Of a stretch of 64,000 bases of DNA, positions 26,968 to 33,938 are shown piece after piece. The notes under the pieces are model-generated. The model was not told where the DNA came from and searched no databases. It saw only the letters and a list, made by a program, of their open reading frames with translations. Position numbers and translations under genes: made by a program. Source of the stretch: Chengkuizengella marina (GTDB lineage Bacteria > Bacillota > Bacilli > Paenibacillales > KCTC-33759); the NCBI RefSeq assembly GCF_009910845.1, contig NZ_SIJB01000029.1, positions 1 to 64,000 on the forward strand, written 5' to 3'. Numbering within the stretch: position 1 is the stretch's first letter; the number at the start of each line of letters is the position of its first letter.

Positions 26968-27120
26968 AAACTAATCGCTTGTACAGAAGAGTACATATCA
27001 ACATTTTCAAAAGTGGATTATGAAACGGATCCTCATATTGAATAATATCTAGAGGAACTTAAAATGGTGTTGAATTGGAGATAAGAGAAAGAAAGCAATA
27101 TGCTTAAATGACAATTATTA
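26968..27120 (+). pseudogene. GNAT acetyltransferase remnant, copy 2
   Basis: Reads ACTEEYISTFSKVDYETD and PHIE, a stop, then YLEELK, matching the N-terminus of the GNAT family. About 60 bases later comes what looks like the family's extreme C-terminus (around AATATGCTTAAATG, 27098-27111). The 5' 70 bases are nearly identical to copy 1 at 25596-25668. The whole catalytic core is missing. Confidence 0.65.
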
Positions 27121-27179
27121 AACAAATAACTTTTGTTGTTATGTTTAGTACTACGATTTGGAATGTAAGAAATTTTTTT

Positions 27180-27219
27180 AAAGAGTATCTGTTTAATGAA
27201 ACAGATACTCTTTTTATTT
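27180..27219 (+). terminator. Strong terminator before the ArsR-clpP operon
   Basis: Perfect 15-bp stem AAAGAGTATCTGTTT / AAACAGATACTCTTT with a T-run. It isolates the ArsR-clpP operon from upstream transcription. Confidence 0.92.
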
Positions 27220-27235
27220 TTAAAATTAAAATAAT

Positions 27236-27264
27236 TTGACATTTACCATCCTACGTAATAATAT
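27236..27264 (+). promoter_or_regulatory. Promoter of the ArsR-clpP operon
   Basis: Consensus TTGACA (27236-27241), 17-base spacer, TAATAT (27259-27264). Transcription start expected near 27271. Confidence 0.7.
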
Positions 27265-27272
27265 TTATTTAA

Positions 27273-27293
27273 CGTAAAAATAAAATTTTTACG
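27273..27293 (+). promoter_or_regulatory. Inverted repeat, candidate operator of the ArsR-type regulator
   Basis: CGTAAAAAT-AAA-ATTTTTACG, a perfect 9-bp inverted repeat lying just behind the predicted transcription start and before the SD. This is a position where a repressor would block its own operon. Confidence 0.55.
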
Positions 27294-27306
27294 AAAGGGA
27301 ATGAAT

Positions 27307-27912
27307 ATGAATTTAAAACCGAAGCCAAAGAAGAAACTAATTACAGATGTAGATCAAATTTTAATGTTAAACCATCCATTTAAACTGGAAATTTTACAGC
27401 ATTTAATTGAAAGTCGCTCATCAAGTGAAGTGGCCAAACTCATAGGAGAGCTTCCTCAAAAAGTGAATTATCACATGAAAAAGTTAGAAGGAGTAGGATT
27501 AATTAAAAGGTCAGGACACCGAAATGTACGAAATTTGGTAGAAGTGTTGTATGAGACAGTTGCTGAGCAGTTTGTATTATCTGATGATTCAACAATAAAC
27601 AATGAGTTAATTCAGCAAATGAAGGATCAAGGTTCATTAAAATATTTGTTTGAAATGTCTGAACAAATGAAACAGGATACCATAAAATTAATGAATGTTG
27701 TAGATGAATCAAATCATGTACCAAGTGCAACACTTGATTTTACAATAAAGCTTTCAAACGAAGAGCAGAGAAAACAGTTTATAGATGACTATGTACAGAT
27801 GATGAATAAGTTAGCTTCAAAATACAATACAAATGAAGATGAGTCTAATGAAGTATTTCAAGCGATGATTGCTTTATATCCTCGCATTAAAGAAGGAGAT
27901 GAACATAAATGA
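27307..27912 (+). CDS. ArsR-type winged-helix regulator
   Basis: 201-residue cytosolic protein. The N-terminal winged helix (about 10-90) contains DQILMLNHPFKLEILQHLIE, the recognition region SSEVAKLIGELPQKVNYHMKKLEGVGLI and a short wing, as in ArsR/HTH_20 regulators. No metal-binding cysteines are visible. The C-terminal ~100 residues are helical and uncharacterised. ATG 27307 is chosen because AAAGGGA lies 6 bases upstream; ATG 27301 abuts the SD. It overlaps the next ORF by ATGA and is the first gene of a three-gene operon with clpP. A candidate operator is at 27273-27293. Confidence 0.85.
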   Translation: MNLKPKPKKKLITDVDQILMLNHPFKLEILQHLIESRSSSEVAKLIGELPQKVNYHMKKLEGVGLIKRSGHRNVRNLVEVLYETVAEQFVLSDDSTINNELIQQMKDQGSLKYLFEMSEQMKQDTIKLMNVVDESNHVPSATLDFTIKLSNEEQRKQFIDDYVQMMNKLASKYNTNEDESNEVFQAMIALYPRIKEGDEHK

Positions 27913-28100
27913 GTAAGATTTTTGCTGAAAAGACAAGTGAAAAGCCTAAAGATAATGTAATCCCTTTTCCAACGGAGAAAAATCATACGAGTCAAACAAA
28001 ACGTTGGCAAGTTGGAAATGAGGATAATGAAGTGATTATTAAACAAGTATCTTCTGGTTTTGGTGAAAGCCAGAATATGACTCTGAAGATGATAGCGTAG
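27909..28100 (+). CDS. 63-residue hypothetical protein in the clpP operon
   Basis: Small hydrophilic protein, overlapping the regulator gene by ATGA and ending 11 bases before clpP. It is Lys/Glu-rich at the start ([15 protein letters not shown]) with a more ordered C-terminal half ([20 protein letters not shown]). No known domain, signal peptide or membrane segment is seen. Its tight coupling between a regulator and a protease subunit suggests a protease cofactor or substrate, but this is only inference. The overlap and the position make it a likely real gene. Confidence 0.7.
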   Translation: MSKIFAEKTSEKPKDNVIPFPTEKNHTSQTKRWQVGNEDNEVIIKQVSSGFGESQNMTLKMIA

Positions 28101-28111
28101 GAGGTGAAAGT

Positions 28112-28690
28112 ATGAGTACAATTCCATATGTTGTTGAGCAAAGCAAAAATGGAGAACGTTCTTATGATATTTATTCAAGACTGTTGAAGGATCGTATCGT
28201 GATGATTGGCAGTGAGATTAACGATCAGCTAGCGAACTCTGTTGTAGCTCAGTTATTATTTTTGTCAGCTGACAATTCGGAAAAAGATATTCAAATGTAT
28301 ATTAACTCTCCCGGTGGTTCAGTTACAGCTGGTATGGCGATTTTTGATGCCATGCAACATGTAAAACCTGATGTTAGTACAATGTGTATGGGGTTAGCGG
28401 CATCTATGGGGGCATTTTTACTAATTGGAGGGGCAGGGGGGAAACGTTATGCACTTCCTAATAGTGAAATTATGCTTCACCAACCATTAGGGGGTACTCG
28501 TGGTCAGGCTTCAGATATTGATATCCATGCAAAACATATTATCGAAACTAGGAAAAGAATGAACCAAATCATGTCTGATCGCTCTAAGGTTTCAGTGGAG
28601 GAAATGTATAAACTTACGGATCGTGACCGTTTCTTTTTTCCAGAGGAAGCAAAAAAACTGGGATTGATTGATCATATTCTTATGAAATAA
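28112..28690 (+). CDS. clpP: ATP-dependent Clp protease proteolytic subunit
   Basis: 192-residue ClpP serine protease subunit. The catalytic triad sits at the canonical positions: Ser98 (GLAASMGA), His123 (MLHQPLGG) and Asp172 (LTDRDR). The hydrophobic N-terminus of typical ClpP ([10 protein letters not shown]) is retained, so it could still dock a Clp ATPase. SD AGGAGGTG precedes the ATG. The sequence diverges from the usual housekeeping ClpP in the C-terminus ([14 protein letters not shown]), and the context with an ArsR-type repressor suggests an inducible second ClpP; whether another clpP exists in the genome cannot be seen here. Confidence 0.93.
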   Translation: MSTIPYVVEQSKNGERSYDIYSRLLKDRIVMIGSEINDQLANSVVAQLLFLSADNSEKDIQMYINSPGGSVTAGMAIFDAMQHVKPDVSTMCMGLAASMGAFLLIGGAGGKRYALPNSEIMLHQPLGGTRGQASDIDIHAKHIIETRKRMNQIMSDRSKVSVEEMYKLTDRDRFFFPEEAKKLGLIDHILMK

Positions 28691-28711
28691 GTTGAAGCAG
28701 GAGGTGCTTGT

Positions 28712-29746
28712 ATGAAAATATTGATTATCGGAGGCACACGATTTATAGGGAGATATTTAGTTTCTGAAGCTTTAGCTAGAGGGCATGAGATTACTTTATT
28801 CAATCGAGGAAATCATCAACATTCATTTGATGATGTTGAGCATCTAATAGGTGATCGGGGACATCAGTTAGATGTTTTAAAAAATCGAAAGTGGGATGCT
28901 GTGATTGACACATGTGGATATGTTCCTAGAGATGTTCATTATTCTACACAAGTTTTAGCAGATCAGACAGATCATTATACTTTCATTTCAAGTATTTCAG
29001 TATATAAAGATTGGATGACAGAAGGAATAGACGAAAACTATGCAGTTCAAATTTTATCTAAGGAAAAAGCAGAAGAAATTACTCATGGCACTTCAGGTTT
29101 CGTACCTGAGTATTATGGTGCATTAAAATACTTGTGTGAAAAGGAAGCAGAAAATACGCTTGAAAATAAGTTATTAACAATAAGACCCGGTTTGATCGTT
29201 GGTAAATATGATTATACAGAGCGGTTACCTTATTGGGTAAATAGAGTAAGCAAAGGTGGAAAAGTATTAGCTCCTGGTGATCCTCATCAAACGATTCAAT
29301 TCATCGATGCAATAGACTTAGCTGCTTGGAATTTAGACATGATTGAACAAAAAGAAATAGGTACATTTAATGTTACAGGTAAAAGTGGAAATTTAACTAT
29401 GTTAGAGTTGCTTGAAACGTGTAAAGAAATAACCAACAGTAATGTAGAATTTGTTTGGGGAAGTGAGCAGTTTTTATTAGATCGAAAGATAAAACCTTGG
29501 TCACATATGCCATTATGGATTCCAAGGGACCATCCGTTAGAAGGAGAAGAAAAACCTTGGAAAGGGGCAAATTCTTTTAATATAGATAGAGCCCTAGTCA
29601 AAGGACTTACTTTTCGCCCATTGAAAGATACCATTCAAGACATTCACACGTGGAATCAATCAAGAGATGTTGAAATCAGCAAGGCTGGTATTACATTGGA
29701 AAAAGAACAGCAATTATTGAAAGAATTATCTAAATATAGTGCATGA
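28712..29746 (+). CDS. NAD-dependent epimerase/dehydratase family protein
   Basis: 344-residue extended short-chain dehydrogenase/reductase. The N-terminal Rossmann motif GGTRFIGR (residues 7-14) binds NAD(P), and YYGALKYLCE near 135 provides the YxxxK active site. Such proteins act on nucleotide sugars or other carbonyl substrates; the exact one is unknown. ATG 28712 has CAGGAGGTGC upstream. It lies 21 bases behind clpP and may be cotranscribed with that operon. A short hairpin AAGGAAT/ATTCCTT (29757-29779) follows the stop. Confidence 0.87.
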   Translation: MKILIIGGTRFIGRYLVSEALARGHEITLFNRGNHQHSFDDVEHLIGDRGHQLDVLKNRKWDAVIDTCGYVPRDVHYSTQVLADQTDHYTFISSISVYKDWMTEGIDENYAVQILSKEKAEEITHGTSGFVPEYYGALKYLCEKEAENTLENKLLTIRPGLIVGKYDYTERLPYWVNRVSKGGKVLAPGDPHQTIQFIDAIDLAAWNLDMIEQKEIGTFNVTGKSGNLTMLELLETCKEITNSNVEFVWGSEQFLLDRKIKPWSHMPLWIPRDHPLEGEEKPWKGANSFNIDRALVKGLTFRPLKDTIQDIHTWNQSRDVEISKAGITLEKEQQLLKELSKYSA

Positions 29747-29899
29747 ACAATATTAAAGGAATCCAATACAAATTCCTTCATCCAACCGAATATCATTAGC
29801 TTATACGTGCATGAAATAACATTAGAGGTATACTTCTAAGAAAATGAAAAAATTTAATTGTCTATGAGGCTAATGAAAAAAGTAGTATTTAAGATTAAC

Positions 29900-30156
29900 T
29901 ACCTGATCTCGTGCTGGTTATCACAGGTGCTTTCATATAAGCATCATTATAGTTGAAGAAAAAGAGAAGAATATATTTACGATGTTTATTATTATCTCTC
30001 GCAAGTACATTGGAAATATTTTAAAAGTGTATTATAAGCTATTGTGACGATATTGGTCAATTTGGAGATATTATATATGAGCAAATTGTGTTATTAAATG
30101 GGCAACTGTTGTAATCACATTTATTACTTGTGGAAAATGTCGTTTTGATAAATTAA
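29900..30156 (+). pseudogene. Remnant of an ABC-2 permease (second copy of the gene at 24846)
   Basis: The DNA aligns with two separate parts of the permease gene: 29903-30050 corresponds to about 25009-25160 (TCACAGGTGCTTTCATA; GAAGAAAAAGAGAA; GCAAGTACATTGGAAATATT) and 30050-30156 to about 25448-25556, ending in CGTTTTGATAAA. About 290 bases between them are missing, and stops and frameshifts interrupt every frame. Confidence 0.82.
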
Positions 30157-30158
30157 GG

Positions 30159-30195
30159 AAAGTCGATTTTTTAAGGAAATCATCGACTTTTTTTA
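30159..30195 (+). terminator. Terminator behind the permease remnant
   Basis: AAAGTCGATTT pairs with AAATCATCGACTTT across a bulge, followed by seven T. Confidence 0.8.
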
Positions 30196-30224
30196 TGTGT
30201 AAAGTAATTTTTAGTAAAGATAAT

Positions 30225-30605
30225 ACTAGACCACTCAAAGACTAAATCAGAGAGGTATATGTATATTATAGAGGGACTTAAGAGACCCTTCATGTAAAGG
30301 CTGGGTGTTTGATTTGTGAATGATAAACAAAACTAAAACTTAAATAATTGGTGATGGGTTATAAAGGCAAACCGAATTCAGAAAGTGAAGTTGAAGTAGG
30401 AAATGGAATGTACCTTCTGCTTAAGAGGTTTTGCGACGGAAGTGTTAAAGGAAGTAATAACATGGGCATTTTTAAATAAAAAAGTAAATAAAATAACACT
30501 GAGTGTCAAAATGATAATATTTACTTTAATTAAAGTATTGAAATGATTAGAATCGAAAAAAAGGCGGCATGCTTAAATAGAAGAACTAGTGATTTTGAGA
30601 TTAGG
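30225..30605 (+). pseudogene. GNAT acetyltransferase remnant, copy 3 (most complete)
   Basis: Broken by several frameshifts and stops, but the order of GNAT segments is preserved: YIIEGLKR near 30262, IGDG-YKGKPNSESEVEVGNG (30346-30412), PSA-RGFATEVLKEVITWAF (30413-30472, the acetyl-CoA-binding and following helix), then a C-terminal IRIEKK near 30548. It lies behind a permease remnant just as copy 1 lies behind the intact permease, so the pair was duplicated together. Confidence 0.75.
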
Positions 30606-30785
30606 AACTGGGATAATTCTTTTTGGGCAACTCCCAAAGTGTAAAATTAAATTCCTTTTTCTGGGTATTTTTTTGGAAATTACAGTTATTAGTTGTAAAA
30701 GAACATTTGTGCAATTATAGAAGGGAAACTAACATGAGAGTTTATGATGGGGCTAGTGAACGAACCCCATCTTATTCTCAAAATA

Positions 30786-31049
30786 TTAACTCCAGATCCA
30801 TCCACAGTATGTTGCTTTAGTCGTCCACGATTGAAATCCTGGTCTTATTTCTTTAACATAAGATCTAGGCTCAGAACATATTTCCAAAGTTCCACTTCGT
30901 TCCCCTTCAGCGTAGTCTTTAGTATCAGGAGCAATAAGTCCAGTAAAATAAAATTCTTTTTCAATATATTTACCATCTGCTAGTGCAACTGAAGCAAATG
31001 AACTCATTAATATAGTGAATATTAATAAAGTTTTAATTGTAGTTTTCAT
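30786..31049 (-). CDS. Small secreted protein of unknown function
   Basis: 87-residue protein with a clear signal peptide (MKTTIKTLLIFTILMSSFASVALA, cut after VALA about residue 24) and a ~63-residue mature part containing two cysteines (EICSEP and TYCGWIWS) that could form a disulfide, plus several aromatic residues at the C-terminus. I do not recognise the family. ATG 31049 follows CGGAGGTAAT on the minus strand; the longer ORF from 31130 lacks an SD. The upstream side has a GC-rich palindrome GTCGGCCGAC (31088-31097), and a GATGGGG/CCCCATC hairpin (30746-30772) lies behind the stop. Confidence 0.7.
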   Translation of the reverse strand: MKTTIKTLLIFTILMSSFASVALADGKYIEKEFYFTGLIAPDTKDYAEGERSGTLEICSEPRSYVKEIRPGFQSWTTKATYCGWIWS

Positions 31050-31582
31050 TATATTACCTCCGATTTTATGTAATTGATATATTGAAAGTCGGCCGACCAC
31101 CGAAATCAATTGTACCACATCTCCCAACATTGTAAAAGACTCTATTAGGAGTTTATTACTCTTTGCAAGATATTTGGCTAGAAATCGAATCTATTTATCG
31201 CTTTAGTTATTTAAATTATGGTCAATGTCATTTTTGGAAGCTATTGGGATGCTCAAATAATAGAAGAGCAACCAATGGCAGTACAGACACAGTTACTATA
31301 TAGAGCTGTAAAGTAGATAATTTCAGATTATTTTTATTAAATTTTCTAAGATTCTATCATTATATAATCAAGGGTATCTTGAAATGTTTTGGGGAAATTT
31401 TTAGGTAGGGAGTGCCCCATAACTTTTTTGTACTCTATTAATTTACAAGGGAGATTTTGATCTTTAAGAAGGCTTTTTACGATTTAGGGTTTCAAAATGT
31501 GTACATGTACTAATCAACTCGTCTATACCATTACTAGTTACTAACATATAATATATTACCAATAGATTAGGAGGTGATGTGC
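31050..31582 (+). other. Gene-poor AT-rich stretch
   Basis: No ORF with a start and SD is visible on either strand. Possible coding debris (around 31200-31480) is too broken to identify. TATAAT at about 31544 may belong to a promoter for the small ORF at 31583, without a clear -35 box. Confidence 0.4.
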
Positions 31583-31702
31583 ATGAGTAGATTTGAAGTA
31601 ACGGTATTAGTACGTTTCATCCATTTAGTCATTGTTTTAGATAGAGCTCCTAGTTTCTTCCGTCTACTAGATAGAATGACCACTGGAGGCAGTACACTAT
31701 AA
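31583..31702 (+). CDS. Orphan 39-residue peptide gene
   Basis: Short ORF with a near-perfect Shine-Dalgarno (TAGGAGGTGATGT, 31567-31579) 4-8 bases before ATG 31583, followed 8 bases after its TAA by a strong terminator hairpin. The peptide begins MSRFEVTVLVRFIHLVIVLD, has a short hydrophobic stretch (7-19) and a basic C-terminal half with RAPSFFRLLDRM. It could be a small membrane-active or regulatory peptide. No relative is recognised. Its isolated, self-contained transcription-unit layout is the reason for listing it. Confidence 0.5.
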   Translation: MSRFEVTVLVRFIHLVIVLDRAPSFFRLLDRMTTGGSTL

Positions 31703-31710
31703 TTTTAACC

Positions 31711-31776
31711 GGGAAGTTAATGTGCTGGATTGCATATGCTGAGTATTTTTATTGGAATTTTGACTTCCCTTTTTTA
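31711..31776 (+). terminator. Terminator behind the orphan peptide gene
   Basis: GGGAAGTTAA pairs with TTGACTTCCC (one mismatch) across a 39-base loop, followed by seven T. Confidence 0.7.
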
Positions 31777-31936
31777 TCCTTCATTTGTTCATCCTAATAC
31801 AAGGTCAGCTCTATGTGGTAAATGTTGTTTTTCAACATAAATATCTTTTGCTATATTCACACATATCACGCACATCATGTCCATCTCTTTCTACCTTTAA
31901 ATGTGATGAAATTCATATGAATTACCCTTTCAATGT

Positions 31937-32506
31937 TTATACTCTATTTAATGATCGATATTCTTCCTCTAAAATGCTCATCAATATTGCATCATGATAC
32001 TGATGATTAAAATATAATCGATCTCGCTGAATACCTTCTATTTTAAAGCCTAATTTTTCATACACATGAGCTGCACGTTTATTAAAAGTAAAGACTTCAA
32101 GTTCAATTCGATGTAAATTTAAAATACCAAAACCATATTCTAACATTAAAGAAATTGCTTCACTTCCATAACCTTTACCTTGATTTTGTTCAGCATCTAT
32201 GGCGATTCTTATACTAGAGCTGCGGTTTATCGTGTCAATATCCTGTAGAGCAACATCTCCAATAACTACATCGGTTTCTTTTAAAACGATAAGTAGAAGG
32301 ACTGATGAAGAGTCTTCTGCTTTTCCTTCAATATAACTAGTAATTTGTTGTCTAGTATAACTTTTCTGAGTACCTGTAAGTCTTCTCGTTTCTGAATTGT
32401 ATAACATTTGAAAGTACAGTTCTGCATCTTCTATATCTAAAGGTCTAAGATAGATTTTATTCCCTTCTAAAAAACGTACTGCCTTCTTTTTTTGTGTTTC
32501 TTCCAT
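31937..32506 (-). CDS. GNAT-family N-acetyltransferase
   Basis: 189-residue acetyltransferase of the RimJ/RimL-like branch, transferring acetyl from acetyl-CoA to an amine (protein N-terminus or small molecule). The acetyl-CoA loop is at Q-G-K-G-Y-G (about 110-115) followed by EAISLMLEYGF, and NKRAAHVYEKLGFK near 143 is the typical GNAT helix. ATG 32506 has GGAGGAAGA upstream on the minus strand. It is intact, unlike the three unrelated GNAT remnants between 25.5 and 30.6 kb. The substrate is unknown. Confidence 0.92.
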   Translation of the reverse strand: MEETQKKKAVRFLEGNKIYLRPLDIEDAELYFQMLYNSETRRLTGTQKSYTRQQITSYIEGKAEDSSSVLLLIVLKETDVVIGDVALQDIDTINRSSSIRIAIDAEQNQGKGYGSEAISLMLEYGFGILNLHRIELEVFTFNKRAAHVYEKLGFKIEGIQRDRLYFNHQYHDAILMSILEEEYRSLNRV

Positions 32507-32579
32507 TGTATCTTCCTCCTATTAGAGATGGTTTTCAGTACTTAATATTCAACAATTAATAGTCTCTCTCTTATAAAAA

Positions 32580-32606
32580 CAAAAAGCCAGCTAAAAAGCC
32601 AGCTTC
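32580..32606 (-). terminator. Terminator of the TetR gene (minus strand)
   Basis: On the minus strand AGCTGGCT-TTTT-AGCTGGCT forms an 8-bp stem with two central G-U pairs, followed by five T. Confidence 0.65.
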
Positions 32607-32619
32607 AATAAATATATTT

Positions 32620-33129
32620 TCAATTTAAAATTCTAGTAATGAGTTGTTTTGCATTTTCTTGATCGATATTTCCTTCATGAATGGCATTTAATAAGGAACG
32701 CCAGGATGGAAGTAAAATATACTCAAGCCCCGGTATTGTCTTTTTGTTTAGTTCGATCAAAAACTCACCAATTCCATCGATTACTTTATCTGAAGGCAGT
32801 TCACTCAAAAGTTTGCAGCAATCCAATTTCACACAAGCATCAATCCCAACCTTAACCGCTGCTATTAGTGCTTGGTTAGGATTGTCTTCAAATAAAGCGG
32901 CTGCACCCTCCATTCTATCAATAATTCGTTGTTCCATCTCATTTCGAATTAATAAGTACAACTTCATTTTAGATTCAAAATGATGATAAATTGCTCCAGT
33001 TGTGGCATTAGCCTCTTTAGCTAATTGTGAAATATTGACCTCCTTATATTTTTTTCTTTTAAATTCTTCAATTGCAATTGTGATCAATTGTTCTTTAGTC
33101 GAACCTGGTATCGGAATCCATTCTTTCAT
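32620..33129 (-). CDS. TetR/AcrR-family regulator
   Basis: 169-residue repressor. The N-terminal helix-turn-helix (about 12-55) contains KEVNISQLAKEANATTGAIYHHFESKMKLY; the C-terminal ligand domain has three Cys residues around DACVKLDCCKLL (about 100-112). It is divergent from a VOC-family gene whose promoter region holds an inverted repeat at 33178-33196, the likely operator. No SD precedes ATG 33129; a TATAAT box ends about 6-7 bases upstream, so the mRNA may be leaderless. A TTG at 33135 is an alternative start. Confidence 0.9.
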   Translation of the reverse strand: MKEWIPIPGSTKEQLITIAIEEFKRKKYKEVNISQLAKEANATTGAIYHHFESKMKLYLLIRNEMEQRIIDRMEGAAALFEDNPNQALIAAVKVGIDACVKLDCCKLLSELPSDKVIDGIGEFLIELNKKTIPGLEYILLPSWRSLLNAIHEGNIDQENAKQLITRILN

Positions 33130-33177
33130 AATCAAATTATAACATAAGTACTTGTTTAGATAAATAGTTTATGGTAT

Positions 33178-33196
33178 AACATAATTAAGTTATGTT
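33178..33196. promoter_or_regulatory. Inverted repeat between TetR and VOC genes, likely operator
   Basis: AACATAA-TTAAG-TTATGTT, a perfect 7-bp inverted repeat about 50 bases from the TetR start and 30 bases before the VOC start. Confidence 0.55.
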
Positions 33197-33226
33197 ATTT
33201 AAAATCATGTTAAAGGAGTGGTTAGG

Positions 33227-33568
33227 ATGAAGTTAGCTTTTTTAGTGCAGCCTGTAGAAAATATAAAGGAATCGCTGAAATTTTATCGAGATCAGTTAGG
33301 ATTTGAGGAAGCTTGGCGAGAAGGGGATCACACCATAGCTCTTAAAATGCCAGGTACAGATGTACAACTGATGATCGAAGATGATGAATTGGCTTTCCCA
33401 CCTGGTGGGTTGTTTGTAGTAGATAGTGTTGATCAATATTTTGCAAAAAATAAAGATACTATTACTTTTGTTCAAGAGCCAATGGATATTCCTCCAGGAA
33501 GATATGCTATTTTTAAAGATGTTTCATCAAATGTCATTCGAATTCTTGATTTCACAAAAGATAAATAA
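33227..33568 (+). CDS. VOC-family (glyoxalase/dioxygenase superfamily) protein
   Basis: 113-residue single-domain VOC protein. The beta-alpha-beta-beta-beta start KLAFLVQPVENIKESLKFYRDQLGFEEAW and the C-terminal PGRYAIFKDVSSNVIRILDF fit the superfamily. A canonical set of metal ligands (His/Glu) is not obvious, so it may bind a ligand rather than catalyse. ATG 33227 follows AAAGGAGTGG. It is transcribed divergently from the TetR gene and probably controlled by it, possibly as a drug- or aldehyde-protection module. Confidence 0.85.
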   Translation: MKLAFLVQPVENIKESLKFYRDQLGFEEAWREGDHTIALKMPGTDVQLMIEDDELAFPPGGLFVVDSVDQYFAKNKDTITFVQEPMDIPPGRYAIFKDVSSNVIRILDFTKDK

Positions 33569-33594
33569 TACTAGATTTACATAAAAAACGTGGA

Positions 33595-33885
33595 GGAAGA
33601 TACTCTCTTCCTACCTCTTGTAGAAACCACTCATTAAAATCATCTCCCCAGTTTTGATAAATAAATGGATATTTTATTAGTTCTTTTAAATTTAGTTGAT
33701 GTTCAGAAAGGTTTAACCCCTTTGAACCAATCAGTTTAAAACATTCTTCTTTCCAAGTTTTAATCTCAATATCTGGATGTTGAGGTGGAAAGTATACTAT
33801 ACCTAAATCCGTTGTACCATCTAAAATAGATTGAGTAATATGTCCCGTATGATCTGTGATGAAACGAAAAGCTGTTTTAGAAAAT
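33595..33885 (-). pseudogene. LysR-family regulator fragment
   Basis: On the minus strand an uninterrupted stretch reads FRFITDHTGHITQSILDGTT, then DLGIVYFPPQHPDIEIKTWK and KYPFIYQNWGDDFNEWFLQE, which is the inner part of a LysR substrate-binding domain. Both the helix-turn-helix N-terminus and the C-terminus are missing, and there is no start codon or SD. It is a leftover cut by rearrangement next to the M20 peptidase gene. Confidence 0.7.
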
Positions 33886-33938
33886 AATATATTATACGAT
33901 TATAATATATGTACAGAAGATAAATGGGAGGATTAAAA

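Noticed and set aside
31088-31097. GC-rich palindrome GTCGGCCGAC upstream of the small secreted protein
   Set aside because: Only 10 bp, single occurrence and no divergent regulator; could be an operator, but there is no supporting evidence.
31785-31997. 70-aa plus-strand ORF overlapping the GNAT gene tail
   Set aside because: It overlaps the end of the real minus-strand GNAT gene and has no SD.
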